A stretch of DNA of 64,000 nt from Bacillota bacterium (GTDB lineage: Bacteria > Bacillota > Limnochordia > Limnochordales > DUMU01): positions 95,807 to 159,806 of the forward strand of contig DUMU01000005.1 in NCBI GenBank assembly GCA_012839805.1, in the 5' to 3' direction. The notes beneath the pieces are model-generated. The model was not told the DNA's origin. It was given only the letters and a program-made list of their open reading frames with translations, and ran no database searches. The position numbers and the translations under genes are program-made. Numbering within the stretch: position 1 is the stretch's first letter; each line of letters begins with the position of its first letter. Below are positions 8,980 through 18,037 of this stretch, piece by piece.

Positions 8980-9689
8980 TTGCGGCCGGACGCACCGAGA
9001 AAGGGCACGCTCGTCCCAATAACGAGGACGGGCTGTTGATCAGGCCCCCGCTTTATGCCGTGGCCGACGGCATGGGTGGTCACCAAGCGGGTGAGGTCGC
9101 CTCCCGAATGGCGCTGGAGGCACTGGTGATTCACGAGCCCGATCCCCGGTTCGCACCGGCCAGCCTGGTTCAGGCCGTCGGTGCCGCCAACGAGAGGGTG
9201 TACACCCGGTCTCGGGAGCATCCCGAATGGAGCGGGATGGGAACCACCCTCACCGCCGCCCTCTGGGACGGGCAGAGGTTGCACCTCGCCCACGTCGGGG
9301 ACAGCCGTGCTTATCTGCTGGAGCCCGGGTCGGCCCTGCGCCAGCTCACCCGGGATCACTCGGTCACCAGCGAGCTTTTGGAAAGCGGTCTGATTTCACC
9401 CGAGGCAGCCCGGCTCCATCCCCAGCGGCACGTGCTCACCCGGGCGGTGGGAGTAGCACCGTCAGTAGAAGTGGATGTAATCACGGTCGACGTGGTCCCC
9501 AACGCGCGCATACTCCTTTGTACCGATGGGCTTTCCGGGGTAATCACCCCGGACGAGATGGCCCAAGTCCTCGCGCGCCCTCTGCCGCCGGAACGACAGG
9601 TGAGCCTCCTGGTTCGCTGGGCCAATCTGAGGGGCGGGCCCGACAACATCACGGTCCTTCTCCTCACCGCCGAGGAGGTCCGGCCGTGA
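8958..9689 (+). CDS. PP2C-family Ser/Thr phosphatase
   Basis: NEDGLL, VADGMGGHQAGEVAS, LAHVGDSRAYL, LCTDGLSGVI, GGPDNITVLLL. Confidence 0.93.
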   Translation: MVGMVRLIAAGRTEKGHARPNNEDGLLIRPPLYAVADGMGGHQAGEVASRMALEALVIHEPDPRFAPASLVQAVGAANERVYTRSREHPEWSGMGTTLTAALWDGQRLHLAHVGDSRAYLLEPGSALRQLTRDHSVTSELLESGLISPEAARLHPQRHVLTRAVGVAPSVEVDVITVDVVPNARILLCTDGLSGVITPDEMAQVLARPLPPERQVSLLVRWANLRGGPDNITVLLLTAEEVRP

Positions 9690-12418
9690 GCGGTGTGCAG
9701 GTGAAGCGGTCGAGCATGCCGGCTGCGTATCTTATGGCCCGCCGGCGCGAACTCCGGCTCCTTCTCCTGTCGTTCGTCCCCGTCACCCTGGCGGGCCTCA
9801 CCGGCTTTCTGGCCGGCAAGAGCGGGAAACCCGATCTTTTCCTGCTCTTGGTCCACGCGGGCCTTTTCCTCCTGGCAAGTCTCGTTCTGCGCCTGGCCCG
9901 GAGCGACGCGGATCCGGTCTTGCTTCCGCTCCTTTCGTTCCTGACCGGGATCAGCCTCCTAGTCCTGGCCCGGCTCGATCCGTTCCTTGCGCACCGCCAG
10001 TCGATCTGGCTCGCGGTCTCTCTCGGCACCATGACCATAGTCTCTCTGTGGGACGGCTACCCCAAGCTGGAGCGATGGTGGCCGCTGGCTCTCCTGGCCA
10101 GCCTGGCACTGGCCGGAATCACCCTGGTCGCGGGAGTGCGGGTAGGAGGGGCACGAGCGTGGCTCCGGTGGGGAGGATTCCAGTTCCAGCCGGTTGAACC
10201 CATCAAGCTGCTTTTCGTCCTCTTCTTCGCCGGGCTGGTTTCCGACCGGGAGGAGCTGGATCGCGGGTCACGGTGGGTGGCCATCCTCGGGGTGTTACTA
10301 CTACTCGGGCTCGTCGTACTCCAGCGGGACCTGGGCAGTGCCTTCCTTTTGGTCGCCCTCTTCGTTCTGCTCGCGGCCACCGTCCGGGATGGGGTACGGC
10401 TCGTGTGGCCCATCGCTGCCTTCGCGGGGGCGGTGCTTACCGCTGCCTACCTGGTTTTGCCTTACGTAACGATGAGGATCGAAGCATGGCTGGATCCCTG
10501 GCGCGCTCCCCATAGCTCGGGATATCAGACCCTGCAAGCCCTCTACGCACTGGGCAGCGGCGGCCTTTTCGGGAGCGGGGTGGGTCTCGGTAGCCCCGAA
10601 CGCATCCCCGCCGCCGCCACCGATTATCTGCTGGCGGCCTGGGGAGAGGAGGGGGGGTTCCTCGGGCTTTTGCCGGTGCTGGTGGCCTTGCTGCTTCTGG
10701 TAGTCCGAGGGCTGGCCATCGCCCGGCAAAGGACCGGGCAACCGTTCCTCGCTCGGCTCACGGCGGGGGGGGCGCTGCTTTTTGCCGCGCAGGGGTTTAT
10801 TATCGCCGGGGGCATCGTACGGCTCCTACCTCTCACCGGTCTCCCCTTCCCGTTTTTCGGTTACGGAGGCAGTTCACTATTGGTGAACAGCCTGGTAGCA
10901 GGAATACTACTTGCTCATAGTCGCGGCCGCGGGTGGGACATAGCCTCCTCGAACCGCCCGGACGAACCCGCGGGGCCGGAGCCGGCTTCCACGGGTTTGC
11001 TCCGCCACCGCCTCCTCTGGCTCGGGCGAGGCGTGATGGCGGCCTATGTGATCCTCATCGCCGGCTTCTCCTACTGGCAGGTGGTACAGGGTCCTTCGCT
11101 GGCCGCGCGCCCGGACAACCCCCGGCTGGTCGCCCGCACGCTGGGCGTTCCCCGGGGGGGAATCTACGACCGGCGGGACCGTCCGCTGGCGGAACCGATC
11201 ATCGCGGTAAAACCGGGGGATAAAGAGCAGTTCACCAGGCGGTATGACGTCGACCCCACCTTCGGCCCGCATCTCGGCTACCTTGACCCCCGTCTTGGCC
11301 TGGCGGGCCTGGAGGCGAGCTACTCCAGCTGGTTGGTGGGGGAAGAACGATCTTTGCTCACCGCCCTGGGGGTTCCTCACGCTCCGGCCGGGGCGCCGGC
11401 CGACCTCTTCCTCACGCTAGACGGAGACCTGCAGCGCCTGGCGGGTCGGCTCCTGCGCGGCAGGCCGGGGGCGGCGGTCGTACTCGACCCGCGGGCGGGG
11501 GCGATCCGGGTGCTGGCGAGCAGCCCGGGGTTCAACCCCGAGACGGTGGGGGACGACTGGGACGAGCTACGGCAAGATCCCCTCCAGCCTTTGTTTCCGC
11601 GGGCGGTGAGCGGGCGGTACGCGCCTGGTTCCGCCTGGAAGCCGCTGGTTTTGGCTGCCGCGCTGGATCGCGGGGTGTTGAACGGGGACGAAACCTTCGA
11701 CGATCAGGGTGCGGTGGTGATCGACGGCAACCGGATCGCCAATGCCGATGAGCGAGCCTGGGGACGGCTCGACCTCGATTCGGCCCTGGCCGTCTCGTCC
11801 AACGTGGTCTTTGCCCAGATCGGTGCGGCCCTGCCGCCGGCGGCGTGGATGGAGTTGCTGGGTCCCATCGTGACCTGGAATGGAATCGAAGTAGACCGGC
11901 GCCAGCTCCCGGTAACGCCGGGAAGCCTTCCGCCGCCGGGGGAACGGTGGAGCCGGGTGGCCCGAGCCGAGATGGGGATCGGGCAGGGGCCGCTCGCGCT
12001 GAGCCCCCTGGCTTTGGCCGTCGGTACGGCGGCGATTGCCAACGGCGGCTGGTTGGTCACCCCTTACCTGGTGGAAGAAGGAGTGGGGCGGGGGGGGACG
12101 GGGTGGCGTGAGCCGGTGAGAGAGCCGAAGCGTCTTTTCTCCGCAGAAGCGACCGCCCGGGTTCGCCGCGCCATGCGGGCGGTGGTAGTACGGGGGACCG
12201 GCCGCACGGCAGAGGTATACGGAGAGAAGGTCGCCGGCAAGACCGGAACGGCCAACGGACCCGGGGGACGGGAGGATGCCTGGTTCGTCGGTTTTGCCCC
12301 GTATGATGAGCCGCGAGTAGTCGTGGTCGTGGTGATCGAAGGAGGCGGAGCGGGGGGGCGGACTGCCGCTCCGGTGGCTCGTGAACTGATTTCGGCCGCA
12401 CTCGCAAGCCTCCGGTAG
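9686..12418 (+). CDS. SEDS glycosyltransferase (FtsW/RodA/SpoVE family) fused to class B PBP transpeptidase
   Basis: Single uninterrupted frame; GTG at 9686 with GGAGG. SEDS: RWGGFQFQPVEPIKL, AAATDYLLAAWGEEGGFLG, LPLTGLPFPFFGYGGSSLL. PBP: PRGGIYDRRDRPLA, SAWK, SSN, KTGT. Confidence 0.93.
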   Translation: MSGVQVKRSSMPAAYLMARRRELRLLLLSFVPVTLAGLTGFLAGKSGKPDLFLLLVHAGLFLLASLVLRLARSDADPVLLPLLSFLTGISLLVLARLDPFLAHRQSIWLAVSLGTMTIVSLWDGYPKLERWWPLALLASLALAGITLVAGVRVGGARAWLRWGGFQFQPVEPIKLLFVLFFAGLVSDREELDRGSRWVAILGVLLLLGLVVLQRDLGSAFLLVALFVLLAATVRDGVRLVWPIAAFAGAVLTAAYLVLPYVTMRIEAWLDPWRAPHSSGYQTLQALYALGSGGLFGSGVGLGSPERIPAAATDYLLAAWGEEGGFLGLLPVLVALLLLVVRGLAIARQRTGQPFLARLTAGGALLFAAQGFIIAGGIVRLLPLTGLPFPFFGYGGSSLLVNSLVAGILLAHSRGRGWDIASSNRPDEPAGPEPASTGLLRHRLLWLGRGVMAAYVILIAGFSYWQVVQGPSLAARPDNPRLVARTLGVPRGGIYDRRDRPLAEPIIAVKPGDKEQFTRRYDVDPTFGPHLGYLDPRLGLAGLEASYSSWLVGEERSLLTALGVPHAPAGAPADLFLTLDGDLQRLAGRLLRGRPGAAVVLDPRAGAIRVLASSPGFNPETVGDDWDELRQDPLQPLFPRAVSGRYAPGSAWKPLVLAAALDRGVLNGDETFDDQGAVVIDGNRIANADERAWGRLDLDSALAVSSNVVFAQIGAALPPAAWMELLGPIVTWNGIEVDRRQLPVTPGSLPPPGERWSRVARAEMGIGQGPLALSPLALAVGTAAIANGGWLVTPYLVEEGVGRGGTGWREPVREPKRLFSAEATARVRRAMRAVVVRGTGRTAEVYGEKVAGKTGTANGPGGREDAWFVGFAPYDEPRVVVVVVIEGGGAGGRTAAPVARELISAALASLR

Positions 12419-12441
12419 GAGATGTCAGTGGGGGTGATCGG

Positions 12442-14232
12442 GTGATCGGAAGGTTGCTGGCCCAGCGGTACCGCCTGGAAGAAAAAGTCGGAGCGGGCGG
12501 CATGGCGGAGGTGTACAAGGCGACGGACACCCTCCTCGGCCGTACCGTGGCGGTGAAGATACTCCGATCTCAGTACGCGAGCGATGCCGAGTTCGTCCGT
12601 CGCTTCCGCCGGGAGGCGCGGGCCGCGGCCAGTCTCACCCACCCCAATGTTGTCAACGTCTACGATGTGGGATCCGATGGCGATGTGCACTACATCGTGA
12701 TGGAGTATGTCGAGGGCATCACGTTGAAAGAGCTCATCCGCAAGACCGCGCCCCTGCCTCCTGCGGCTGCGGCCCTGATCGCCAGGGAAGTGGCGGAGGC
12801 CCTCGGGCACGCGCACCGGCGAGGGCTGGTCCACCGGGACATCAAACCGCACAACATTCTCCTGACCGCGGATGGCCGGGTGAAGGTGACCGACTTCGGC
12901 ATCGCCCGGGCGGCCGCTTCGGCCACCCTGACCGAGACCGGCATCGTGCTGGGTTCGGTTCACTACTTCTCCCCGGAGCAGGCGCGGGGCGAGCCGGCGG
13001 TAGCGGTCTCGGACATATACTCCCTCGGAGTTATTCTATATGAGATGGTTACCGGCCGTTTACCCTTCACCGGGGAAAGCCCGGTGGCGGTAGCCCTCCA
13101 GCACATCCAGCAGGAACCCACCCCGGTGCGGTATTGGAACCATCGGGTGCCCCGGGGCCTCGAACAGATCATCGAGCGCTGTTTGGCCAAGGACCCCGGG
13201 CGACGCTACCATGATGCCGGCGAATTGCTGGCCGACCTGGAACCCCTGGCCGAAGGGGCTACCCTCACGGAGCTGATCGAAGCTTGCCGCGAGGGACAGG
13301 ATCTCGACCAAAAGGAGGCGGCGAACGGGCGCGGGGAGGACGGCCCGCAGGCGACGCGCCGTTACGAAGGTGACGAAGAGTTATGGACCGCGCCGGGCCA
13401 GAGCGAGGTGGCCGGTGACGGGCAGGAGACCCTGGAGGCCCCGCCGGCCGGTCGTCGCCGGCGCCTCGGCATCGGGGTGGCGATCCTGGTCGGCCTGGCC
13501 GCGTTGGTGGCTTTTGGTTCCCAATTCGTCTGGCCGCAGCTTTTCCCGGCCCGGGTGCGGGTACCGGACGTAGTGGGACTGACCCGGGAGGACGCACAGC
13601 GCGTGCTTCAAGAGCGGCGGCTTCGTTTGGGAGTGGACGACGTGGAGGTGTACTCCAACGAGTATCCGGCCGGGACCGTGATCAGCCAGGATCCGCCCGC
13701 CAATACCCCCGTCCGGGAGAACCGGACCGTCTGGGTCCGCCTCAGCAAGGGCCCGGAGATGGTGGAGGTCCCAGACGTTATCGGCATGACCCGGCGCCAG
13801 GCCGAGGCATACCTCGCCGAGAACGGGTTGAAGGGAGAGGTCAGGGGGTACCAGTTCAGCGACCGGATTCCGCAGGAGGCAGTGGTTGAACAGGCTCCTG
13901 CCGCCGGGGGGTTCCTGCAAAGGGGGGCCACGGTGGACCTCATCATAAGCCAGGGGCCGCCGCCACCGGCCCAGCTTACCGTGCCCGACGTAAGGGGTAA
14001 GACCCTGGACGAGGCGCGGACGCTGCTGGAAGGGCAAGGGTTAAAGGCAGGAAACGTCTGGACCGACTTCCGCCCGGAGCTACCCGATGGGGTAGTAATC
14101 GAGCAGACGCCCCCCCCGGAAGAACAGGTCGAGGCCGGGTCATCGGTCGACCTGGTGGTCAACCAGCTGGGAGGTGAGTCCCCGCCGCCTTCTTCCGACG
14201 CTTCGCCGGGGTGGGGAGCGATCTACCCGTGA
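12442..14232 (+). CDS. prkC: PrkC/PknB-type Ser/Thr kinase with three PASTA repeats
   Basis: HRDIKPHNILL, DFGIARA, TM helix, three VPDV.G PASTA units. Confidence 0.95.
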   Translation: MIGRLLAQRYRLEEKVGAGGMAEVYKATDTLLGRTVAVKILRSQYASDAEFVRRFRREARAAASLTHPNVVNVYDVGSDGDVHYIVMEYVEGITLKELIRKTAPLPPAAAALIAREVAEALGHAHRRGLVHRDIKPHNILLTADGRVKVTDFGIARAAASATLTETGIVLGSVHYFSPEQARGEPAVAVSDIYSLGVILYEMVTGRLPFTGESPVAVALQHIQQEPTPVRYWNHRVPRGLEQIIERCLAKDPGRRYHDAGELLADLEPLAEGATLTELIEACREGQDLDQKEAANGRGEDGPQATRRYEGDEELWTAPGQSEVAGDGQETLEAPPAGRRRRLGIGVAILVGLAALVAFGSQFVWPQLFPARVRVPDVVGLTREDAQRVLQERRLRLGVDDVEVYSNEYPAGTVISQDPPANTPVRENRTVWVRLSKGPEMVEVPDVIGMTRRQAEAYLAENGLKGEVRGYQFSDRIPQEAVVEQAPAAGGFLQRGATVDLIISQGPPPPAQLTVPDVRGKTLDEARTLLEGQGLKAGNVWTDFRPELPDGVVIEQTPPPEEQVEAGSSVDLVVNQLGGESPPPSSDASPGWGAIYP

Positions 14233-15140
14233 CCTCCGGTGCGGGTGAGGCCGGGACCGCCGTGGTGCTCGGCTGCGTGGGGGGATCGTGCCAGGTTCTG
14301 CTGCCCGACGGGCGAGAAGTGATCGCCTGGCCGCGCGGGCGCCTGCGACGAGAAGGTGCCATCGTGGCGGGCGATCGGGTGATGGTGTCCGTTGCCGGCG
14401 AGCCGCCGGTGTACGCCGTCGTAAAGGTGGTTCCCCGGCGCACTTTCCTCCCCAGGCCTCCCGTGGCCAACGTAGATCAGGTCCTGCTGGTGATGGCGCT
14501 GGCCCAACCCGATCCCTCGCTGGAGCTGCTGGACCGGCTCACCGTGGTGGCTGCCCTGGCCGGAGTAGAGCCGATCATTATCTTCAACAAGGTGGATCTG
14601 GTCGCCCCGGCCCATGCCCGTGGCCTGGCCGAGGGCTACTGCCGGTTGGGCTACCGGGTTGCCTTGACGAATGCCCGGACCGGGGAGGGAGCGGCGCAGG
14701 TGCGGGCGTGGCTGGCGGGAAAGATTACGGCGCTGGCGGGGCCCTCGGGCGTGGGCAAGAGCACCCTGGCCAACCAGCTCTTGCCCGGGGTTCGGCTACA
14801 AACGGGGGAGGTGAGCCCGAAGACGGGACGGGGGCGTCACGTGACGCGGGCGGCTCGGCTCCTGCCCCTCCCGGAGGGAGGCCTGGTGTGTGATGCCCCA
14901 GGTTTTGGCCGGCTCGACTTCCCGGTCATAGAACCGGCGCTTCTTGCCACCTGCTTTCCGGAGATGGGCGAACGTGTCGCAAGGTGCCGTTTCCGGACCT
15001 GTCTCCACAAAGAGGAACCCGGCTGCGAGGTGCGCGAGAGCATGCTGGGCGAGGGAGGCGTTTTCGCCGAGCGATACCGGCACTACCGCCTCTTCCTGGA
15101 GGAGGTGGAAGAGAGTTGGCGGAGGCGATACCAGGAATGA
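14211..15140 (+). CDS. rsgA: ribosome small-subunit-dependent GTPase A
   Basis: Circularly permuted GTPase; FNKVDL, GPSGVGKSTLANQL, CDAPGFG, C-terminal Cys/His zinc motif. Confidence 0.93.
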   Translation: MGSDLPVTSGAGEAGTAVVLGCVGGSCQVLLPDGREVIAWPRGRLRREGAIVAGDRVMVSVAGEPPVYAVVKVVPRRTFLPRPPVANVDQVLLVMALAQPDPSLELLDRLTVVAALAGVEPIIIFNKVDLVAPAHARGLAEGYCRLGYRVALTNARTGEGAAQVRAWLAGKITALAGPSGVGKSTLANQLLPGVRLQTGEVSPKTGRGRHVTRAARLLPLPEGGLVCDAPGFGRLDFPVIEPALLATCFPEMGERVARCRFRTCLHKEEPGCEVRESMLGEGGVFAERYRHYRLFLEEVEESWRRRYQE

Positions 15141-15841
15141 AATCTTCGGAAACGGGCCCAGCGCAAGTGATCATCGCACCGTCGCTCCTTGCGGCCGATT
15201 TCGGGTGCCTGCGGGAGGAGATCGCCCGGGTGGAGTCGGGGGGAGCGGACCGCCTTCACCTGGACGTGATGGACGGCCGTTTCGTGCCCAACCTGAGCAT
15301 CGGATTGCCGGTGGTGGAGGCAGTACGGCGGCTTTCCCGGCTGCCGCTGGAAGTTCACCTGATGATTGCCGAACCGGAACGTTTCATCGAGGCTTTTCGG
15401 AAGGCGGGGGCGGATACGATTCTGGTTCACGCGGAAGCAAGCCCCCATTTGCATCGCCTCTTGTCACAGATCAGGTCGATGGGGGCCCGGGCCGGGGTGG
15501 TTTACAACCCGGCGACCCCTCTGGCGGGGCTGGAATATATTGCCGACCTCGTGGACCAGGTACTGCTAATGACGGTGAACCCGGGGTTCGGGGGACAAGC
15601 CTTCCTATCTGAAGTATTAGGGAAGGTGCGGCGGTGCGCGACCCGGCTACGCACCTTCGGCCGCCCCGTCGACCTGGAGGTAGACGGCGGGATCGACGAA
15701 AAGAGTGCTCCTTTGGTCACGAAGGCCGGTGCTAACGTGCTGGTGGCCGGTTCGGCCATCTTCGGGGATCCCGACCCGGGAGCGGCGATAAGACGGCTCC
15801 GGCAAGCCGCCCGGTTGGGACGCGTGAGCCGGGAAGCTTAA
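15137..15841 (+). CDS. rpe: ribulose-phosphate 3-epimerase
   Basis: IAPSLLAADF, HLDVMDGRFVPNLSIG, MTVNPGFGGQAF, VDGGI; ATGA overlap with rsgA. Confidence 0.95.
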   Translation: MKSSETGPAQVIIAPSLLAADFGCLREEIARVESGGADRLHLDVMDGRFVPNLSIGLPVVEAVRRLSRLPLEVHLMIAEPERFIEAFRKAGADTILVHAEASPHLHRLLSQIRSMGARAGVVYNPATPLAGLEYIADLVDQVLLMTVNPGFGGQAFLSEVLGKVRRCATRLRTFGRPVDLEVDGGIDEKSAPLVTKAGANVLVAGSAIFGDPDPGAAIRRLRQAARLGRVSREA

Positions 15842-15873
15842 AAAAGTCGTGCCTCCGAGGAAGTTCGAGACGC

Positions 15874-15902
15874 TTCGACATACCTCCAGGAAGATGTATG
15901 CT
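15874..15902 (+). promoter_or_regulatory. candidate promoter with embedded 0A-box-like heptamer TTCGACA
   Basis: TTCGACA 15874-15880; TCGACA-N16-TATGCT spacing; intergenic, upstream of ParA-like gene. Confidence 0.3.
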
Positions 15903-16199
15903 ACACTACCAATGTATCCCACCGGCGCGGTTCAGACGGTGGGAAGGGGGGAGAGCTATGAAACAGGGGGGCTCCCGGGGTCGAAGAGGAGGGTGGGCGC
16001 TCGCGCTGGCAGTCGGGGGCCTCGAGGAAGCCGCCGTCTCCCGCTGCCTCGGTGCCCCCAAGCTGGAGCCAGTCCGTGAAACGATAGGAAACCGGTACAG
16101 ACTTTAGGCAAGTCGTGCTCCATGCGGTGGGTGTTCGTGCATTCGGCGAAGGGCGGACCGTCCCGGTGGGATACGCATATCTGCAACGGAGGGTCACAG

Positions 16200-17174
16200 G
16201 TGCAGATCTCGGCCGATGTGGGAAAGAAATCCGTGGCGATTTTCAGTATCCACGGGGGCGTGGGCAAATCCCTCCTCGCCGCGAATCTCGGCGTGTTCAT
16301 GGCCCGGCAGACGCGGCTCAAGGTAGGTTTGGTGGATCTGAACCTGGGCGGCGGCGCTATCCTCGCCGAGCGACTTCGAGTGGGATCCGAGCTCAATGTT
16401 CTCGACTGGTTTACCCGTGCGGTGGCGGATCGCAAGCATTGTAACGAATACCTGGTCCGTCACTCTTCGGGTCTTTTCCTCCTCTCCGGCACGCTGGACG
16501 CCGGCCGGGCGCGCTGCCTCGACTGGCGCACTTTTCAGGCCGGTCTCGAGGCGCTCGGCGGCCTGTTCGACCTCCTCATCGCGGATCTACATCCGGCCAT
16601 GGACATGCCTGCCGTCTCCACTTTGCGGCGGGCCGATCTGATCTTGCTTTTGACACGCCCGGAGCGTTCGGCCCGGGTAGGGCTGGAGCGAGCTTGCGAG
16701 ACACTGGACATGCTGAAAGTGCCCAGAGACCGGGTCCGGCTGGTCTTCAACCCCTCGGGCTGCTCCCGTTCCCTGTCAACCTCTTTGGCCGCGGCCCTGG
16801 GCGCGGGCCTGAAGGTTTATCCCACCCTGGTCTGGGATCCAAAAACGGTGGCGGAAGCGGAAGCCAGGGAGTGTTTGCCGGTGGATCTCCCCCGGCGCCC
16901 GTTGGGAAGGTCGCTGCGCTCCATCGCGGAGCGGGTACGGCAAGACCTCTGCTCCAGCAGTTCGCCACGACCGGCCAATCATGAGGCCGTGGCCGAGGAG
17001 AGGCAACCCTGGCGAGCCCCGCTCACGGCGGGAGAAGCCCTGCGGGCCCGGTGGGAACGCTGCCGGGAAGCGGCCTTCCCGCCGGTCTACCGGCCTTCAT
17101 CCCGGCGAACACGACCCGGCGGCGGTAACCACCGGCCCGGCCCACCAGGTAGGGGAGCGGGCGACCGGCTTTGA
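16200..17174 (+). CDS. ParA/MinD-family ATPase with atypical P-loop
   Basis: GTG with GGAGGG upstream; VAIFSIHGGVGKSLLAANLGVFMA, VGLVDLNLGGGA, DLLIADLHPAMD. Confidence 0.8.
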   Translation: MQISADVGKKSVAIFSIHGGVGKSLLAANLGVFMARQTRLKVGLVDLNLGGGAILAERLRVGSELNVLDWFTRAVADRKHCNEYLVRHSSGLFLLSGTLDAGRARCLDWRTFQAGLEALGGLFDLLIADLHPAMDMPAVSTLRRADLILLLTRPERSARVGLERACETLDMLKVPRDRVRLVFNPSGCSRSLSTSLAAALGAGLKVYPTLVWDPKTVAEAEARECLPVDLPRRPLGRSLRSIAERVRQDLCSSSSPRPANHEAVAEERQPWRAPLTAGEALRARWERCREAAFPPVYRPSSRRTRPGGGNHRPGPPGRGAGDRL

Positions 17175-17184
17175 GCCAGGGGAT

Positions 17185-17376
17185 TTAGACCGCACGCACG
17201 ACCTTTCCGGAGCGGAGGCATCGAGTGCAGACCCGGAGTCGCCGGGCCGTGCCACCGTGCTGGACGTGCACGGTTTGCAGGTTGACAAGCCACCGGCGCA
17301 GCGTCTTGCGGTTAGAGTGGCTCACGTTGTGCCCGGTGGCCGGACCTCGACCACAAATCGCGCATCGACGGGACAT
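17185..17376 (-). CDS. rpmB: 50S ribosomal protein L28
   Basis: [36 protein letters not shown]...[14 protein letters not shown]. Confidence 0.95.
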   Translation of the reverse strand: MSRRCAICGRGPATGHNVSHSNRKTLRRWLVNLQTVHVQHGGTARRLRVCTRCLRSGKVVRAV

Positions 17377-17414
17377 GGGCTTTTGCCTACCTTTCCACGA
17401 TGGGTCCGGGGGCA

Positions 17415-17443
17415 AGTTTAGCATGCCCGGCCCGGGCAGGCAA
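17415..17443 (-). promoter_or_regulatory. candidate extended -10 promoter for rpmB (TTGCCT-N17-TAAACT with TGc)
   Basis: Minus-strand motif 39 nt upstream of rpmB start. Confidence 0.5.
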
Positions 17444-17644
17444 GAGGGATGCCGTCGCCGCCCTCCTCCCCTATCCTCCCGGTCGTTGCTAAGCGCGATC
17501 CTTCCCCAGGAAGGAAGCAAGGTGGAAAAGGCGAAAAGAATACATCCAGGTTGCCCGGCAGGAGGCGACAAGACGGTACGATGGCGCCGGGAATTGGAAG
17601 GACGGGGTCGCCTCCGGGGGACGAGGGACGGGGAGGGCGAGTTC

Positions 17645-18037
17645 GTGGAGGAGATCAGCGCTCAGCTCGGGCGCATCCAGATAGCGAATGAAGTCATTGC
17701 GCAGATCGCGGGGGCGGCGGCCATGGGAGTTTACGGCCTGGTAGGCATGGCGGCCCGCAACGTGCAAGAGGGACTGAGCGAGTTGTTGGGCCGGGAACAG
17801 ATGAGTCGTGGCGTCGAGGTCCAGGGCGGCTCCGACGGGGTGATTCTGAACCTGCACGTCATCGTAGAATATGGTGTCAAGATCTCGGAAGTGGCCCACA
17901 ACATCATGGAGCAGGTGCGTTACCAGGTGGAAAACCAGGTCGGGCTCCCGGTTCGCCGCGTGAACGTTCACGTGGAGGGCGTACGGGTCAATCTCGCGAC
18001 CGGTCCCGCACCTGCCGGTCAACGCGGGGTCCGATGA
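17645..18037 (+). CDS. Asp23/Gls24 family (YloU-like) envelope stress protein
   Basis: [25 protein letters not shown]...[30 protein letters not shown]; position before fakA. Confidence 0.9.
   Translation: MEEISAQLGRIQIANEVIAQIAGAAAMGVYGLVGMAARNVQEGLSELLGREQMSRGVEVQGGSDGVILNLHVIVEYGVKISEVAHNIMEQVRYQVENQVGLPVRRVNVHVEGVRVNLATGPAPAGQRGVR

Noticed and set aside
9227-9685. N-terminal 153 codons of the 1063-aa ORF
   Set aside because: Out-of-frame overlap with PP2C; real start is GTG 9686 with RBS and GTGA overlap
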